DNA from: G963664115 sp965263045
GTDB lineage: Bacteria; Acidobacteriota; Terriglobia; 20CM-2-55-15
Assembly (NCBI GenBank): GCA_965263045.1
Contig: CBDHGK010000041.1
Span: 3,720,001 to 3,784,000, forward strand
Length of the DNA: 64,000 nt
Direction of reading: 5' to 3'
The notes beneath the pieces are model-generated. The model did no database searches, was not told the origin of the DNA, and worked only from the letters and a program-made list of their open reading frames with translations. This document shows positions 53,886 through 62,688 of this stretch, piece by piece; the first letter of the stretch is position 1, and every line of letters begins with the position of its first letter. A program made the translations under genes and the position numbers.

Positions 53886-55036
53886 GTGTAGTCCGTCACA
53901 GTTAATGTAACTTATTCAGCTTTCCTACGTCTGAGTATATATGAGGAGAGCACCGACGATTAAATTGGACATTCCTGTGCGGAAGGAACTGGAGCGACTG
54001 AGCCGAAGCCGCAGTGTGGCGGTCCGGTTGGCGGAACGATCTCGAATTGTCTTGCTGGCCGCCGGGGGTCTGGACAATCAGGAGATCGCTGCCAAGTTGG
54101 ACATCACTCGTCAAAAGGCCGGACGTTGGCGCGATCGTTTCGTTGAAGATGGCCTCGGGGGAATCGAAAAGGACGCTTCCCGCAGTGGACGGATTCCCTC
54201 GATCGGCCGCCGGAAGCGGGCCCGGATCGTGAAGAAGACGGTCGAAGGGAAGCCTCCGAACGCCACGCACTGGAGCCGGTCCTTGATGGCCAGGGCAACC
54301 GGCGTCAGCGAGTCCACGGTAGGGAGAATCTGGCGGGCTCATGGCTTGAAGCCTCATCTGGCACGCACCTTCAAACTTTCCAACGACAAACAATTTGTCG
54401 AGAAGTTGGAGGATGTGGTCGGTTTGTATCTGAACCCTCCGGAAAACGCCATTGTTTTGTCCTGCGATGAGAAGAGCCAGATGCAGGCCCTGGACCGCAC
54501 GCAACCCGGGTTACCTCTGAAGAAGGGGCGGTGCGGCACCCTCACCCACGACTACAAACGCAACGGGACGACCACGATGTTCGCCGCGCTCAATACGCTG
54601 GACGGCTCGATTATCGGGACCTGTATGCCGAAGCATCGTCATCAGGAATGGATCCGGTTTCTCAATCAGATCAAACGTTCCGTGCCGAAAGACAAACAGA
54701 TCCATATCATTTGCGACAACTACGTCACGCACAAACATCAGAAAGTCGTCAACTGGTTGAAGCGCAACACGCGCTTTCATGTGCACTTCACACCGACCAG
54801 TGCATCCTGGCTGAACATGGTCGAACGCTTCTTCCGGGATCTTTCCGAACAACGGCTTCGGCGCGGGGTTTTCCATTCTGTTCCTGAGCTAATCCAGGCC
54901 GTGGAGGAATATGTCGGGGGTCACAATCAGAACCCGAAGCCCTTCATTTGGACCGCAACGGCTTCCGATATTCTTGAAAAAGTTCAACGTGCCCGAAAGA
55001 AGCTCGATAAGTTACAGTCTGTTTGACGGGGACCAC
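53886..55036 (+). mobile_element. IS630-family insertion sequence nested in IS1595
   Basis: 1151 bp between TA duplications (53884-53885 and 55037-55038). Its 30-bp imperfect inverted ends both start GTG and share TGTAACTTAT at the inner side. It is a different IS630 lineage from the copies at 1129 and 12525. Confidence 0.9.
53941..55026 (+). CDS. IS630 family transposase (single-frame type)
   Basis: 361 aa, one uninterrupted frame. HTH: LDNQEIAAKLDITRQKAGRW. Then the linker HTH2 WSRSLMARATGVSESTVGRI. DDE core: IVLSCDEKSQMQALDRTQPG (D), IHIICDNYVTHKHQKVVNWL (D) and SWLNMVERFFRDLSEQRLRR (E). It ends in a basic tail. Unlike the 1183 and 12550 enzymes it needs no frameshift. Probably active. 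Confidence 0.95.
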   Translation: MRRAPTIKLDIPVRKELERLSRSRSVAVRLAERSRIVLLAAGGLDNQEIAAKLDITRQKAGRWRDRFVEDGLGGIEKDASRSGRIPSIGRRKRARIVKKTVEGKPPNATHWSRSLMARATGVSESTVGRIWRAHGLKPHLARTFKLSNDKQFVEKLEDVVGLYLNPPENAIVLSCDEKSQMQALDRTQPGLPLKKGRCGTLTHDYKRNGTTTMFAALNTLDGSIIGTCMPKHRHQEWIRFLNQIKRSVPKDKQIHIICDNYVTHKHQKVVNWLKRNTRFHVHFTPTSASWLNMVERFFRDLSEQRLRRGVFHSVPELIQAVEEYVGGHNQNPKPFIWTATASDILEKVQRARKKLDKLQSV

Positions 55037-55285
55037 TAGCGTTACGGCTGAAGGGGCAATCGCCGATCGAAGCGAGGGAAGCGGTCACTGCTGCTGCAAG
55101 GCTAATTTACGGGCACGGGCAAGACTGACGCTGCCCTGATATAATTCGGCTTGGAAAACAAAAGACCCAGCTGCTGGCCGAGTCTAATGGGTTGAACTAG
55201 GATGGAGCGGATCGCTCCTTCCATTCTAGTCGGCTCTCATCGAAAACTCAACAGGTGAAGTGTGCCCTTGAACGGGGAGGGTCTA

Positions 55286-55564
55286 GTGGGCAGTAAGGCT
55301 GAAAAGGCGCTCTTTTGTCGCCGCTGTAAGGTCGCTCCGAAACTGGTCAAAGAGGAAGGTCGCAGTGATACGATCATCTGTCCCCTGTGCAACCGGAGTG
55401 CTGATCAGAAGATAGCGTTCGAACTCGCCGGCCGACATTTTTTCCAAGGCGAAATCGATAGCCTCCGTGACCGCCTCGCCCGTAGCGCCCGATCTTCGAA
55501 GCACATCCGCTACATCAAGGGCAATCGCAAAAAGACGGTCGCTCCAGACTTCATCCTTGACTGA
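55286..55564 (+). CDS. Zinc-ribbon passenger protein of IS1595
   Basis: About 92 aa from GTG 55286 (SD GGGAGGG at 55276). Two Cys pairs, CRRC and CPLC, are 17 residues apart as in small zinc ribbons. A basic C-terminus follows (KHIRYIKGNRKKTVAPDFIL). The opposite strand also has an open 97-codon frame (55283-55576) with acceptable composition, and I cannot exclude that as the real gene. Function unknown. Confidence 0.5.
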   Translation: MGSKAEKALFCRRCKVAPKLVKEEGRSDTIICPLCNRSADQKIAFELAGRHFFQGEIDSLRDRLARSARSSKHIRYIKGNRKKTVAPDFILD

Positions 55565-55606
55565 TTCTTCCATCAAGTAATTTTAACCTAATTTTAACCG
55601 TTCCTG

Positions 55607-56590
55607 TCAACATTCCCGCGCCCCGGAGGAAAGACCATTTTCTGCGATCAGTGTCCGGTAGCGGAGCCGCTTTCGGTCCATACCGTCGCTGATCGCTGCA
55701 AGCTGTTCGATGGTATCCAGTTCGCGGAGGTTGTGCCGACCCGCGAATTCCTGAATGTAGCGGTCCAGGTGCTTCGGGCTGAGCTTGTGGAATGTCCCCT
55801 TATGCGCCCGCTTCAGCATGGACCAAAGCGACTCGATTCCGTTGGTGTGAGCGTCGCCCTTGACGTACTCGGAAAGCGAGTGCTTGACGGTGGCGTGCTT
55901 GAAGGGGAGGGACTCATAAGCTAGAGCGTCGTCGCTGTAAACCGTCGCGCCTGGCGCGGCATGCTCCCTCACGAAGCCTTGCAGCGTTTCCTTGTCGGTG
56001 GATGTCACAACCTTGGCCGAGACTCGCTTTGTCGCGCGGTCCTTGACGCCGACCACTGCAACCTTGCCGGCGGTGCCGCGGCCTGCATCGGCGAGGGCCT
56101 TGCGCTGTGCGTTGCTCATGTTTCTCCGTTTCCCGCCGAAGTATGTTTCATCCACTTCGACCGGGCCGGAAAACAGTGTGCCGTCCTGAGACAGGGCGGA
56201 CCGGAGCCGCTGGGCGAGAAACCATGCGGACTTCTGTGTGATGCCTAGATCGCGGTGGAGCTTCATGCTCGACACGCTCTTGAGGCTGGTCATGATCTCG
56301 AATGCGGCAATGATCCAGTCCTGAAAACCGATTTTCGAGCCTTCCATGACCGTCCCCGTCTTGGCGCTGAATTTCAGAGTGCATTCTTTCTCGCGGCATC
56401 GGTAGGGCATCGTCTTGTGCTTGCAACCCGACTGGACGTTCACCGAACCGCACGCGGGACAGCAAACACCGTTCGGCCAACGCTGCTTGGTGAACCACTG
56501 CTCGGCAGTCGCGTTGTCGGGGAACATTTGCATGATCTGTTTGAGGGTGATCCCCTGCCGGTATCCCTTGCCTGGCGCTTTCTTCATCAT
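55607..56590 (-). CDS. IS1595 family transposase
   Basis: 327 aa. The N-terminal zinc-binding domain is GVCCPACGSVNVQSGCKHKT ... YRCREKEC. The 'ISXO2-like' DDE/DDN core has VEVDETYFGGKRRNMS (D), GATVYSDDALAYESLPFKHA (D) and HTNGIESLWSMLKRAHKGTF (N/E), then HLDRYIQEFAGRHNLRELDT. Start MMKKAPGK (56590) lies just inside the right terminal repeat. The gene is intact. Confidence 0.96.
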   Translation of the reverse strand: MMKKAPGKGYRQGITLKQIMQMFPDNATAEQWFTKQRWPNGVCCPACGSVNVQSGCKHKTMPYRCREKECTLKFSAKTGTVMEGSKIGFQDWIIAAFEIMTSLKSVSSMKLHRDLGITQKSAWFLAQRLRSALSQDGTLFSGPVEVDETYFGGKRRNMSNAQRKALADAGRGTAGKVAVVGVKDRATKRVSAKVVTSTDKETLQGFVREHAAPGATVYSDDALAYESLPFKHATVKHSLSEYVKGDAHTNGIESLWSMLKRAHKGTFHKLSPKHLDRYIQEFAGRHNLRELDTIEQLAAISDGMDRKRLRYRTLIAENGLSSGAREC

Positions 56591-56681
56591 GGGTACAATC
56601 TTACAGGAAAGTGGCGTCACCGTCAAGGCATTTCGCCACTCTCGTATATAATCCCCTTAATTTTCCCCGGAGAGCATCGGA

Positions 56682-58274
56682 CTACCATCGAGCGAGATCG
56701 TCGCGATAATACCCCGCGAGAGTCGGCCGTTCCAAGGTATTGGGCTCGACCTCAACACGGGTCATGTCCGCATCGAAATCAAAATTGGCCAAGAACAACC
56801 CCTTGTTCAGGTAACGCAGCCCGGGCATAAACTGGACGCTGCCAGGATCGATCGGTGCCTCGGACCCGATATGAAAGCCCCATTCGCCGAAGGAAGGTAC
56901 GTATGCGTGAAATGAGAGCACCTCGAGATCCGCTTCTTCCATCGATTCGCCGATACACCAGTAAGCCTGGCGCGTGTAGTAAGGGCTCGTCGCCTGAGTA
57001 ATGACCACTCCTCCGGGCGCCAGATGCCGACGAATCAGCTTGTACGCTTCGACCGAGAACAGTTTTGAGATCTCTTCTTCTCGCGGATCTGGAAGATCGA
57101 TTACCACCACCGAATAGGGTTCGTGTTCCCGCTGCAGAAAACTAAACCCATCTTCGTTAATCACCCGGACCCGGGGGTGGCTCAGGGCGTTCCGGTTCAG
57201 TTCGGTAAAATATAGATTACGCCTGGCCAGCGTCGTCATAGCCGGATCGAGGTCCACAAGCTCGATCTCTTCCACCTCGGAATACCGCAGGATTTCACGA
57301 ACGGCGAGACCGTCACCGCCGCCGACGACCAGAACCCGTGCCCGGCTATGCGACAACGCCATGGCAGGGTGGACCAACGCTTCGTGATACCGGTACTCGT
57401 CGACTGAGGAGAACTGTAGATGCTCGTTCAAAAAGAGTCGGGTTTCGTCCTTCCAGCGCGTAACCACGATCTTCTGATATTCGGTCTCCGTACTGAAAAC
57501 CACCTGGCCTTCGTAGAGGGAATCTTCCCACCGATCCATCAGGGGTTGGGCTTGACTTGCGAATACGGCCAACACAGCAGAAATCACGACGCCCTGGACG
57601 ACGAGTCGTGCCCGGTCTCCGGCCGATATTTCGGCCCACACGGCGAGAAGAATGGCCGAACCGGCGGCAACGTTGAGGGCGCCGGCGAGGAGTGATGTAT
57701 GAAACGCCCCGAGAACCGGCAACAAAAAGAATGGGAAGAGAACAGCGGCGACCAGGGCGCCAACGTAATCGACCGAAAGCACATTCGACAGGATCGTCCG
57801 CAACGATCCGTGTCTTCGCAGGATCCGTGTGAGGAGTGGGATCTCCAGTCCGATGAGCGTGCCGATGATCAGGATGATGACCAGCATCAGGTATTTGTAG
57901 ACGCTGGTGTAGGCGTTCGCGAGGTACAGAGCGGGAACTGTCAGACCTCCGAACAACCCGAGCCACAGTTCCAATGCCACCAACCGCCGGATCAATTTCC
58001 CGTGAACGGCCCTCGAGATCCACGAGCCCAGGCCCATCGCGAAAAGAAAGAATCCGATCGTCAGCGAGTACTGCTCGACGCTGTTGCCCAGGAAATACGA
58101 CGAGATACTTCCGACCAGTAACTCGTAGACGATTCCGCACGCCGCGGCGACGAAAATCGATGCGAGTATCAGGAACAGACCCAGGCTCGACAGCCTCTCT
58201 TCTCCCGACCCGAAATCGTCGAACTCTAGTTCGTTGGGGGTGAGATTGGTGTCAGGTGTTTTGCTGACGCTCAT
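56682..58274 (-). CDS. Membrane-anchored spermidine synthase-like aminopropyltransferase
   Basis: 530 aa. The N-terminal half has about seven transmembrane helices (from LFLILASIFVAAACGIVYEL to about residue 235). The C-terminal half is a SpeE-type fold: VVGGGDGLAVREILRYSEVE, EIELVDLDPAMTTLARRNLY and PYSVVVIDLPDPREEEISKL, the last at the place of the catalytic/gate-keeping DxxDP loop. It would use decarboxylated SAM from SpeD to aminopropylate an amine near the membrane. The start overlaps the stop of the flavin oxidase gene by 4 nt. IS1595 lies downstream, 26 bp after its stop. Confidence 0.92.
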   Translation of the reverse strand: MSVSKTPDTNLTPNELEFDDFGSGEERLSSLGLFLILASIFVAAACGIVYELLVGSISSYFLGNSVEQYSLTIGFFLFAMGLGSWISRAVHGKLIRRLVALELWLGLFGGLTVPALYLANAYTSVYKYLMLVIILIIGTLIGLEIPLLTRILRRHGSLRTILSNVLSVDYVGALVAAVLFPFFLLPVLGAFHTSLLAGALNVAAGSAILLAVWAEISAGDRARLVVQGVVISAVLAVFASQAQPLMDRWEDSLYEGQVVFSTETEYQKIVVTRWKDETRLFLNEHLQFSSVDEYRYHEALVHPAMALSHSRARVLVVGGGDGLAVREILRYSEVEEIELVDLDPAMTTLARRNLYFTELNRNALSHPRVRVINEDGFSFLQREHEPYSVVVIDLPDPREEEISKLFSVEAYKLIRRHLAPGGVVITQATSPYYTRQAYWCIGESMEEADLEVLSFHAYVPSFGEWGFHIGSEAPIDPGSVQFMPGLRYLNKGLFLANFDFDADMTRVEVEPNTLERPTLAGYYRDDLARW

Positions 58275-59977
58275 TGCACTGCGCCCGTCTCTCGGGATAG
58301 ACCTTTGATCGATGATTCGAATGTCCTGCCGAGGCGCTCCAGGACCTGTTCGGCCGCCCGGATGCCGGAAAAACAGGCTTCTTCGAACAGCGGCAGTCCT
58401 GTCGTGTCACACGAGGCGAAATACACGTTTCCGACAGGCTCCCTCCGAGTGACGCTTTCTCGGCCCCATATGAGTCCCGGCCTCGGCCGGATCATGGCGT
58501 GACCCCAGCGGTAAACGTCGATTCGGTCTACGACACGCTCCAGGTCCGGATGGGCCACCAGCAGGTCCCGCATGATCACGTTGACCCAGTACGGATGGTC
58601 TTCTTCAAGGAGCTTTCTACGAGCAAGGTCGATGTCCTCGACGAACGGGAGATAATAAATCAGGACCGAAGGGTTGTTTCTGTAGACCTGTCGGGTTTGA
58701 TGATCCGCGACAATGTAGCCCAGGGATTGGCTGTCGCCGAGTACATTGTCCCACGCGATCGAGACTTCGGCGTTTGTGGGCAACTCGCTCACGTGGATAC
58801 TGGCGGTCAGCCATGGGCTGTAGTCACAGGATTCGATCGCTTCTACCTGGGCCCCTGGCAATCCATCGACCAGGAAAGGCGCGGTGTGGAGCTTGGAGGC
58901 ATGGATCACGGTTCGGGCCGAAATAGCGCGATATGTTTCGCTCGATGTATCGAAGTAGCCGACCCGAACGCCGGGATTGTCGTTATCGATGTTGTCGATC
59001 CGGAGCACCGTGCATCCGAGCCGGTATTGCGAGTCCTCCAAATCTTGGGCTAAGCGTTGTACGAGAAATCCGTTTCCCGCGGGCCACGTCAACGTATCCG
59101 AAGGGTACTGGTCCCACAGCCGCTGGTCGTAGTATCGGCAGGCGAAATAGTGAATTCCGGCCCAGGCCGACACGGTCGCCATTGTGCTCCCGTAATCGTC
59201 CCGGCAAGCATGGTTGATCATCCAATCCAACCGTGGCGAATTCCATCCTTTGGAGCGGACGTAGGTTTCCATCGAAATGTTGTCGAGTTCACGAACCCGG
59301 GAGTCCGCGGTGCTGTAGCTGAGAGGGAGTGAGAAGGCGCGCCGGCCGTCAAAACCGCGGTAAAGAGTCCAGGTCAGCATGTCGTCCTCAAAGGCAAGTA
59401 TGGCTTCGCGGTCCTGGGTTGAGGCCCCGGCGAGCAGATCCCATTCGGTCCATCTTCCGTCCATGAAGAGCCGTTCGGTGGGCCATCGCAGGATATGTTG
59501 TTCGGGAATCCTCGGCCGTCCGGCCTCATCGTAGCCTTCGATTATGCCCAGGTCGGACAGGACTTCTTTGACGCAATCCGCTTCCGCGGGCGGAATATTG
59601 ATGTAGTGTGCCGCCCAGGGGAATTCCGCGCCCTCTGCGCTTCCGGACGCGGAGGTGCCCCCAAGCCAAGGCTCCAGTTCGAACAGGACAAGGTTGTCGA
59701 GTCCGGCCTTCATCAGCTTCCAGGCTGCGCACAGTCCAGAAATGCCACCTCCGACGATGGCGACGTCGTAGGTATGGGCATCAGGCTCGGGAAACCGATC
59801 GCGAGAGCGAGGTTCGCGAAGAAGATGCCCCGCCTGCTGGCCCCCGCCCACGATTTGCCCCGGGATATTGAAGGTCCTCGAAGGCGGAGTGCCTGAATTC
59901 CAGCAAGAAGGCACGACCGCCAGAAGGCTGCCGGCCGCGGAGAGGCGAAGGAACCGACGGCGTGTAAAGGACGACAT
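58271..59977 (-). CDS. Tat-exported flavin-containing amine oxidase-like protein
   Basis: 568 aa from ATG 59977. The twin-arginine signal is FTRRRFLRLSAAGSLLAVVP and a lipobox-like SC follows. The FAD-binding Rossmann motif is DVAIVGGGISGLCAAWKLMK (residues about 71-90), then LVLFELEPWLGGTSASGSAE. The C-terminal FAD motif is VGNVYFASCDTTGLPLFEEA CFSGIRAAEQ. These are features of NAD(P)-binding/amine oxidase family enzymes. Its operon with an aminopropyltransferase and SpeD suggests a polyamine or polyamine-derived substrate outside the cytoplasm. The substrate is not proven. Confidence 0.88.
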   Translation of the reverse strand: MSSFTRRRFLRLSAAGSLLAVVPSCWNSGTPPSRTFNIPGQIVGGGQQAGHLLREPRSRDRFPEPDAHTYDVAIVGGGISGLCAAWKLMKAGLDNLVLFELEPWLGGTSASGSAEGAEFPWAAHYINIPPAEADCVKEVLSDLGIIEGYDEAGRPRIPEQHILRWPTERLFMDGRWTEWDLLAGASTQDREAILAFEDDMLTWTLYRGFDGRRAFSLPLSYSTADSRVRELDNISMETYVRSKGWNSPRLDWMINHACRDDYGSTMATVSAWAGIHYFACRYYDQRLWDQYPSDTLTWPAGNGFLVQRLAQDLEDSQYRLGCTVLRIDNIDNDNPGVRVGYFDTSSETYRAISARTVIHASKLHTAPFLVDGLPGAQVEAIESCDYSPWLTASIHVSELPTNAEVSIAWDNVLGDSQSLGYIVADHQTRQVYRNNPSVLIYYLPFVEDIDLARRKLLEEDHPYWVNVIMRDLLVAHPDLERVVDRIDVYRWGHAMIRPRPGLIWGRESVTRREPVGNVYFASCDTTGLPLFEEACFSGIRAAEQVLERLGRTFESSIKGLSRETGAVQ

Positions 59978-59990
59978 TGCTGGATGATAC

Positions 59991-60692
59991 TCAGATGCCC
60001 ATTTTCTTCTTGAGCTCAGCCAGCGAGTCGCTGGTCTCGGCCGTGCTGGGCACCGCAAGGGTTCTGTCTATCTCCTGGTCCAGGGTGACACTCGCGTCGG
60101 TCATGTCTCCGTAAGCCTCGGCAAGCGACTCCTCCTCTATCACTTTGTCCTTCATCCTTTCCAGTAGTGCAATCGTACTGGAGGAGTCGACGTTCGACAT
60201 CTGCTGGTTGATTTTCCGCATCGATGTCGCCGTCTTGGCGCGAGCTCTCAAGGTAACCAACTCGGTCTCGAAGCGGCCGATGGTTTCCTTCAGCGTCTGC
60301 ACCTTCGCCTGGAGCTGATCCCCCATGTTTTTCTGCTGCTCGTAATCCTTCTTTAAGGAACCTGAGCGTTGGAGGGCCTCCTCCTTCTTGGCCAAGGCTT
60401 CAGTTGCCAGACGTTCCGCGTCAGCTTCGGGCAGATCCCCGCCCTTCATTTTCTGGAGAAGAAGCATCGCTTTTCTTTCGTAATCCTTCGCAAGCTTTTT
60501 CTGGTCGTCCGAGTCTTTCTTGAAACGAATTGCGATCGCTTTAACTTGCGCCAGACTCCGCATGGAGCCCTGCAGGTCTTTCTTCAGGTCGCGAATTCCC
60601 TGCTCGCTCATCTTGATCGGGTCTTCGAGCTTATCCACGGCCGAATGTGCCTGGGACTGCACGTTTTTGAAAATTCTTTGAAAAAAACTCAT
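59991..60692 (-). CDS. PspA/IM30 family protein (YjfJ-like)
   Basis: 233 aa, almost entirely alpha-helical coiled coil. FQRIFKNVQSQAHSAVDKLE is the N-terminal amphipathic helix. PIKMSEQGIRDLKKDLQGSM, FKKDSDDQKKLAKDYERKAM and YGDMTDASVTLDQEIDRTL follow the ESCRT-III-like PspA layout, closest to the YjfJ branch. It is expected to coat and stabilise the inner membrane. It overlaps the DUF2170 gene by 4 nt (ATGA) and precedes the oxidase by 13 bp. Confidence 0.93.
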   Translation of the reverse strand: MSFFQRIFKNVQSQAHSAVDKLEDPIKMSEQGIRDLKKDLQGSMRSLAQVKAIAIRFKKDSDDQKKLAKDYERKAMLLLQKMKGGDLPEADAERLATEALAKKEEALQRSGSLKKDYEQQKNMGDQLQAKVQTLKETIGRFETELVTLRARAKTATSMRKINQQMSNVDSSSTIALLERMKDKVIEEESLAEAYGDMTDASVTLDQEIDRTLAVPSTAETSDSLAELKKKMGI

Positions 60693-61108
60693 TTGTCAGC
60701 TCCCCCCGCCTGTCGGTGACTAAACTCCAGCAACTCTAGGCCGTTTTCGGCCAGGGCAAGCTCCAGCGACCGGATGGAGCCTTCCAACTCGTTACAATCC
60801 AGGTTTTCCAGTTGCAAGGTGTCGCGGAAAAGGACACGGTTACCTTCTTCGTCGTCGAGCACAAACGCTCCATGTACTATGGTTCGGTTCATCTGGAGGA
60901 GGCGTTTGAAGAAATCTCCAACATCCTCGGGGACATCCATAATGAGTTGTTCGAGGATGACGATTGGGGGTTCGCAGTCAATGATCAGGTTATGAATCCC
61001 ATTCTCCTCATCCTCCACCACGACCAACTCTTCGGCTTCATCCTCGCTGACGATCTTCAGATCGATATCGAGCAGATAGCCCTTCACCAAGTCTAGGTTC
61101 TCGGACAT
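60689..61108 (-). CDS. DUF2170 (YjfI-like) protein
   Basis: 139 aa acidic cytoplasmic protein. LDIDLKIVSEDEAEELVVVE, NLIIDCEPPIVILEQLIMDV, FFKRLLQMNRTIVHGAFVLD and LQLENLDCNELEGSIRSLEL form the conserved alpha/beta DUF2170 domain. This family nearly always sits next to a PspA paralogue (YjfI-YjfJ) and is probably its partner or adaptor. Translational overlap with PspA supports a stoichiometric complex. Confidence 0.93.
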   Translation of the reverse strand: MSENLDLVKGYLLDIDLKIVSEDEAEELVVVEDEENGIHNLIIDCEPPIVILEQLIMDVPEDVGDFFKRLLQMNRTIVHGAFVLDDEEGNRVLFRDTLQLENLDCNELEGSIRSLELALAENGLELLEFSHRQAGGADK

Positions 61109-61110
61109 GT

Positions 61111-61551
61111 TTACTTCTCCTGTCTGTTTGTCTCGCTCTGGGACCGCTTCCGCAGCCGCTCGTAAGCACCGTTCAACCGTTGCGTCAGTTCATCGGCTAT
61201 ATTTCGTCTCTCGAGATCTTTCGAATGCAGATCCGGGTGGTATTTCTGTAACAATCGTATCCATGCCTTCCGGACCGTGACAAGGCTGGAACCATAGGGC
61301 ACCTCCAGGTTGGAATAGAGCTCGGCCAACTCCGGATCGATGCTCTGGGCGTTAGATTCGGTATTTCTGCTACCGTGGCCCGGCCCGTGGGCCCGAGTCT
61401 GCCTTTGGCCCCCACGTGCCCGATCAGCGTGAATTCGTCCGTTCGAGCCAGCGTGGATCTGGGCTCGAATGAAGCGAATCACGCGGGTCACCAGTTCCAA
61501 CGAATGAGCTCCCTCGAATACAGGTTCTCGAAGACGAGATTGCGTACTCAT
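61111..61551 (-). CDS. J-domain protein
   Basis: About 146 aa from ATG 61551 (MSTQSRLREPVFEG). The N-terminal half is basic and Gly/His/Arg-rich. The C-terminal half is a J-domain: AELYSNLEVPYGSSLVTVRK, AWIRLLQKYHPDLHSKDLER and LTQRLNGAYERLRKR, with the HPD tripeptide needed to stimulate Hsp70. It lacks G/F and zinc regions, so it is a specialised co-chaperone. It is the first gene of the PspA operon, two bases before DUF2170. It probably links DnaK to PspA assembly. Confidence 0.88.
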   Translation of the reverse strand: MSTQSRLREPVFEGAHSLELVTRVIRFIRAQIHAGSNGRIHADRARGGQRQTRAHGPGHGSRNTESNAQSIDPELAELYSNLEVPYGSSLVTVRKAWIRLLQKYHPDLHSKDLERRNIADELTQRLNGAYERLRKRSQSETNRQEK

Positions 61552-61629
61552 CAGAATCATAACTCAATAGGTTATATTTGGCGGTATCGGTAGGCTCGCG
61601 TTCGTCAGTGAAGGGATGACTCGATCACC

Positions 61630-62688
61630 ATGCTCAGGTTGATTATGGAATGGTTCCGGCGCTTCAGGCCGGAAAGACACGGCGAAATCCGTAAAGTAAT
61701 TCTCTTGTTTTCCGCCTTGATCGCCCTGGGTGCGGTCGGTTATAGACTTTTCGAGGGTGCTGTTGATCCCGAGCTGTCCTGGAGCGATGCCATTTGGTGG
61801 TCGATCGTTACGATGACGACCGTGGGATACGGGGACTATTTTCCAACGACCGCCTACGGTCGCTACCTGGTGGCGATTCCAGTGATGTTTGTCGGCATCG
61901 GCATCCTTGGCTACCTGCTATCGATGATGGCAACTGCGTTGATTGAGTCGAGGTCAAAGGAGTTGAAAGGCATGACAGATCTCCGCGTTGAATCACATGT
62001 CCTCGTAGTGAATTTTCAGAGCGAAGGCCGGAATCTAGAGATTGTCAAGGAGCTGCGGGAGGACTCCAAGACAAAGGGGCTTCCAATAGTGTTGGTCGAT
62101 GACCACCTCGACGAGCTGCCGCCCGAACTGGGAAAACTGGGTGTCCGTTTTGTGAAGGGCAACCCATCGAGGGAAAGTGTCCTGCGGCGCGCATGCGTCG
62201 ACAAGGCGCGTTATGCAATCGTTCTTGCCTCGGAAGTGGACCAAGTGCGCGCCGATGACCATACTCTTGCCGCGGTCCTTACAATCGAATCGATCAACCC
62301 CAACATCTTCACGGTCGCCGAGTGCATCGACCCTGAGCGTGTGGAACTGATGCGCCGATCGGGATGCGACAGCGTGGTCTGCGTGTCCGGTCTCGCATCG
62401 TCCTTCTTGGTTCAGGAAGTTTGCGATCCTGGCATGCATGCCGTCGTCAACGAACTGATGTCAAATAGATTTGGTCAACAGGTCTACATCGTACCGGTCG
62501 AACAAATGCAAAACTGGGAATTTTCCGAGCTGCAGGCACATCTTTCACAAAAAGGGTTCCTAGTATTGGGAGTACAACGCGGCAGCGAGGCACTGCTCAA
62601 CCCAGGGAATGCGTACGAGATCGAAGCGAGCGATCACGTCATCTGCATGGGGCCACACAGGCCCGCTCCGATTCGGATCTCAACCTAG
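61630..62688 (+). CDS. TrkA-domain potassium channel
   Basis: 352 aa. Two helices (KVILLFSALIALGAVGYRLF; LVAIPVMFVGIGILGYLLSM) flank the pore with selectivity filter TTVGYGDYFP (about 64-71). An RCK N-domain (HVLVVNFQSEGRNLEIVKEL, then VRFVKGNPSRESVLRRACVD) and RCK-C domain (about 265-350) follow. The usual GxGxxG nucleotide loop is changed to NFQSEG, so ligand binding may differ. It is divergent from the J-domain gene with only 69 bp between, a shared regulatory region. It ends at a CTAG where a MITE-like repeat was inserted. Linked K+ channels are frequent in PspA/DUF350 loci. Confidence 0.93.
   Translation: MLRLIMEWFRRFRPERHGEIRKVILLFSALIALGAVGYRLFEGAVDPELSWSDAIWWSIVTMTTVGYGDYFPTTAYGRYLVAIPVMFVGIGILGYLLSMMATALIESRSKELKGMTDLRVESHVLVVNFQSEGRNLEIVKELREDSKTKGLPIVLVDDHLDELPPELGKLGVRFVKGNPSRESVLRRACVDKARYAIVLASEVDQVRADDHTLAAVLTIESINPNIFTVAECIDPERVELMRRSGCDSVVCVSGLASSFLVQEVCDPGMHAVVNELMSNRFGQQVYIVPVEQMQNWEFSELQAHLSQKGFLVLGVQRGSEALLNPGNAYEIEASDHVICMGPHRPAPIRIST

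Larger units (their letters stand above)
53499..55128 (+). pseudogene. Passenger gene for exported 158-aa protein, split by IS630
   Basis: Start ATG 53499 (MKRLPFVLVLWLIVVPPALP, signal peptide). The first part runs to 53885 (…KCSEIWTMYL). Removing the element plus one TA copy joins it in frame with 55039-55128, adding ALRLKGQSPIEAREAVTAAA RLIYGHGQD and TGA. The restored protein is 158 aa, helical after its signal, with two Cys (DEYCGTE, PKCSEI). Unknown family; its presence inside the IS1595 boundaries makes it transposon cargo. Confidence 0.8.
52998..56656 (-). mobile_element. IS1595-family transposon with passenger genes
   Basis: 3659 bp. Perfect 28-bp inverted repeats begin GGGGATTATATACGAGAGTG at both ends, and an exact 8-bp target duplication TTAATTTT lies at 52990-52997 and 56657-56664. 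It carries a transposase, two or three small passenger genes and a nested IS630. It sits between the aminopropyltransferase and DUF4178 genes. Removing it leaves about 25 bp between them, a normal operon spacing. Confidence 0.96.

Noticed and set aside
55283..55576. 97-codon minus-strand frame opposite the zinc-ribbon gene
   Set aside because: Not called because the plus strand has paired CxxC motifs and an SD; kept as an alternative in that entry.
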